This document shows positions 53,578 through 55,899 of a DNA stretch of 55,899 nucleotides, piece by piece; the stretch's first letter is position 1; the number at the start of each line of letters is the position of its first letter. The translations under genes were made by a program, and so were the position numbers. This stretch comes from Spirogloea muscicola (Eukaryota; Streptophyta; Zygnematophyceae; Spirogloeales; Spirogloeaceae). Below the pieces are notes generated by a model that saw only the letters and a list, made by a program, of their open reading frames with translations, made no database searches and had not been told where the DNA came from. The stretch spans positions 154,668-210,566 of the forward strand of contig WELB01000041.1 of assembly GCA_009602725.1 (NCBI GenBank). Direction: 5' to 3'.

Positions 53578-55899
53578 TCACATGTAACCAGTGAGAGCAT
53601 TAGCCAAAGGGTGCTCTGGGTTGTATACTTGCAACTCGATGTCATCTCCTCTTCCCAGCTGGAGGGCCATGCACATGAGGCGCTGCGCAGCGAAGCCTGG
53701 CACCGCCGCAGCGACGACATCCTCCACGGACGAGCCGGCTGCTGGAGAACGCTTGTCCTGCCCAAGCAGTGGCAGGATCACGGACATGGGCGCACCCATA
53801 AGCTGTGCGGCCGGGTGGTACGCATTGGCGGCGGCCTGGAACAGCAGCGTGCTCTCCAGAGCGTCCAGGAGCTGGGCGTCGCCCCAGCCCTCCACCTCGC
53901 CCAGCGCGTGCATGTGCTCCCAGTCGTCGTACCGCGCCGCCGTTGACCACGCTGCCTCCAGCAGCTCCTTGCTGTCACGCCGAAAGGCATCGCCAGCGAG
54001 GCAGAAGATGGTGAACGCCAGCGGGACGAGCTCACGGGGAGCGCCTAGGCAGGCCCGCACCAGCTGGCTGCTGCTGAGGGGCGCCGCCGTCACGTGCCCG
54101 GCCGCTGCCAATGATTCCTGCAAAAGTGTCAGCAATTGTAGACCTCTCAGAACAAGCATCCACACATGAGATCCTCATTCCTCGTGCAGTGAGGTAGGAA
54201 ATGATTGTATGAGTGGCGCGGCTGACCTGAACCTCCAAATGGCCAAGCTCAGCATCATATTGCTCATTTGAGCCCTTGGCGTCCTGAACACCACCTGCCG
54301 CAACCGAGAGTGCAAGCAGACACTCCGCAAAGTACTTCATACTTGCGTCCTAACTGCAGAGGGGTTTTGCGGGATGATAATGATGCAGCTTATGCAGAGT
54401 TTAGTGCGCCAGAAAAGCACCTACAGACCTGCCATGGCTGCCAACTTGGCCATGCACAACAGTCGGCGGCGCAGCGCGAGCTGCTCCAGGACCGCCTCTC
54501 CTTCACCGCCGCCGCCGCTGTCGTTGCTGCCCGTCTCCTTCAGGTAGCTTGCAAAGTCAGCGCCCGTGGTGGCAACGCCTTTGAGGCAGGCCGCGGCATT
54601 GCCGTACTGCCGCAGGTACAGCTGATGCAGAAAGCGCAGCGTCGGGTGGTCCTCCAGGAAGTGCGCTAGTTCGACTGGGAACTCGACCCCAAGCTCCAGG
54701 AGGCTGCCATAGCGCTGGGCTTCCCAAAAATGCAAGAATACGTGCTGGCAGAAGGTGCCCTTACCGCCGCTGTGGCCGCTGCTGGCGCCAGCACCGTCCC
54801 GCTGACAGCAATTAGGAAGGTCAAGCCCAATAAGCAGTGAGCGTTCAGTCACGCCCTCTACTTTACAATTTGACGGTCAAGTCTCAATCACTTTACAATC
54901 TGACCTCAGCAGACTCCCACAGGAGGCAGTAGTGCCAAGGCTTCCAGCAATGCTGCGGCCTGCAAGCGGCAGCTCACCATGAAAACCCGAAGGCTTTCAA
55001 AGTCCTGCAGCTCGTTGCACATTGCAAACAGTGTGGCGTAGCCACAGTGCCGTCGCGCTAATTGCACCACACGGGCGTACTCCCGGCGCAGGGCTGCCCG
55101 CCGCTGAGTGTCATCTGCAGCGGCCTTACCGCCCAGTGCTACCTGACAAGAGCTGACAATCTGTTTAAAAACACCTATCAAAGCTAGGTCTTGATTGGAG
55201 TATCAATACAAGGTCTTGCTTAGAGCATCATGATAACACAGGTGCTTACCAGAGTTGCGGCTCTGGTTACTTCGCGTAGGTCGGCGAGGAGGACTTCCCG
55301 CCGTCGACAGTACTCGGCGTGGAGCTCGCTGCCAGCCGCCACGCCACCAGGGCCCTCGGCAGCGTTCAGGGCCTCATCGTACGCGCTGAGCAGGAGTTCG
55401 ATGATGTCCGCCAGGCGAGGCGGCAGCGGCGCCAGCAGCGTGGACTCTGAGGCTACCAAGCTGCGTCCGAGGTTGGCCAGCGGCGACGCGAGCGCCCACA
55501 GGCCCTCGCGCACGCTCGTGGCGGACGTCCACCGGCCTGGCACTGCAGCTTGCATCTGCAAGGGGTACAGTGCGGCGTGGCCCACACGGTACCGCTGTGC
55601 TGCCTGCAGCGCTGCCACCACAGCGGCCGCCAGCTCCAGCAGGCGCGCCAGCTGAAAGCATCAAGGCAAGCTCCAGAATGTGAAAGCTGGACCCCAGACC
55701 ATGAGCACAGACCTCACCTAAAGCTTCATGCTGATACTGAGTGGACAGAGACATTCAGCCGATTCATTCAGTATGAGATCCAGGTGATGACAACAGGAGA
55801 AATTTAAGCATACAGGCACACAGAGAGAGGGAGAGGGGGGGGGTGAAGGGGGGGAAGTAAGAGAGGGAGAGAGAGGGAGAGAGAAGGCGAGACAGAGAG
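53578..55899 (-). CDS. NUP133: Nucleoporin NUP133, C-terminal part (gene continues past window)
   Basis: Scaffold nucleoporin of the Y (Nup107-160) complex. Minus-strand exons include about 55560-55260 (SVREGLWALASPLANLGRSL, LLLSAYDEALNAAEG), 55160-54980 (REYARVVQLARRHCGYATLF, NELQDFESLRVFM), about 54800-54430 (QHVFLHFWEAQRYGSLLELG, FLEDHPTLRFLHQLYLRQYG, RRRLLCMAKLAAMA), 54349-54227 (MKYFAECLLALS) and 54117-53578 (stop). The order of helical segments, including the tyrosine/leucine-rich ARxxGYATLFAMCNE block and the His-Phe-Trp then DHPTLRFLHQLY block, matches the alpha-helical C-terminal half of plant and animal NUP133. The N-terminal beta-propeller would lie beyond 55899. Some exon junctions between 54349 and 54800 are unresolved. 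Most likely NUP133; another helical nucleoporin is a weaker alternative. Confidence 0.75.
55815..55899. repeat. GA-rich low-complexity tract at window end
   Basis: Purine-only or nearly purine-only GAGAGG/GGGGG sequence, like 9145-9256. It probably lies in a NUP133 intron and may mark a contig edge. Confidence 0.8.

Overview
Eukaryotic nuclear DNA, almost certainly from a green alga on the streptophyte side; Mesostigma or another early-diverging streptophyte alga is my guess from gene content, not a proven identity. The evidence is dense GT-AG introns (many 46-300 nt), GC-rich first exons that look like transit peptides, and plant-type genes: plastid FtsZ, plastid SecY, IspF, a plant-type CPBP protease, an ABCF4/GCN4-type ATPase, an ELIP-like protein and a malectin-like/LRR receptor protein. 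I rebuilt gene models by hand by joining exons with consistent splice phase. Several close perfectly: FtsZ 537 aa, CPBP 392 aa, ABCF4 766 aa, coiled-coil protein 1503 aa, IspF 218 aa, LSM4 168 aa, TDP1 757 aa.

Layout: a kinase-less receptor-like protein with two malectin-like domains (122-7406, +); a mitochondrial carrier (7992-9110, -) whose 5' end is lost in a 1.3-kb poly-T/N artefact; a truncated non-LTR retrotransposon (11202-12476, -); FtsZ (12899-15977, -); a duplicated transit-peptide exon with a retrotransposon fragment (16230-17400), then the intact CPBP protease (18060-19910, +); ABCF4 (20256-23990, -); a repeat island with several truncated retrotransposon ends, dispersed modules and a 37-bp tandem array (24000-28560); a 12-exon coiled-coil gene (28568-34891, +); IspF (35484-36454, -) divergent from LSM4 (36923-38427, +); about 2.4 kb with no recognised gene; SecY (40793 to about 43880, -) divergent from TDP1 (44055-48370, +); a degenerate repeat-rich stretch (48371-51400); an ELIP-like gene carrying a small retroelement insertion (about 51483-52500, +); and the 3' part of NUP133 (53578 to the window end, -).

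Functionally this is a housekeeping region with many nuclear genes for plastid functions (division, protein translocation, isoprenoid precursor synthesis, membrane protease, photoprotection) mixed with mRNA processing (LSM4), DNA repair (TDP1), translation/ABC-F and nuclear pore genes. There is no operon-like logic. The least expected items are the double malectin-like receptor protein, the 60-nt insertion in the ELIP-like gene with a 10-bp target-site duplication that can be spliced as a new in-frame intron, the retrotransposon 3'-end family, and the coiled-coil gene built from duplicated phase-0 exons. Assembly quality is imperfect (poly-T runs, one 264-N gap, one 57-N gap, and single Ns in or beside GC-rich first exons), so duplications and frameshifts need confirmation in reads.
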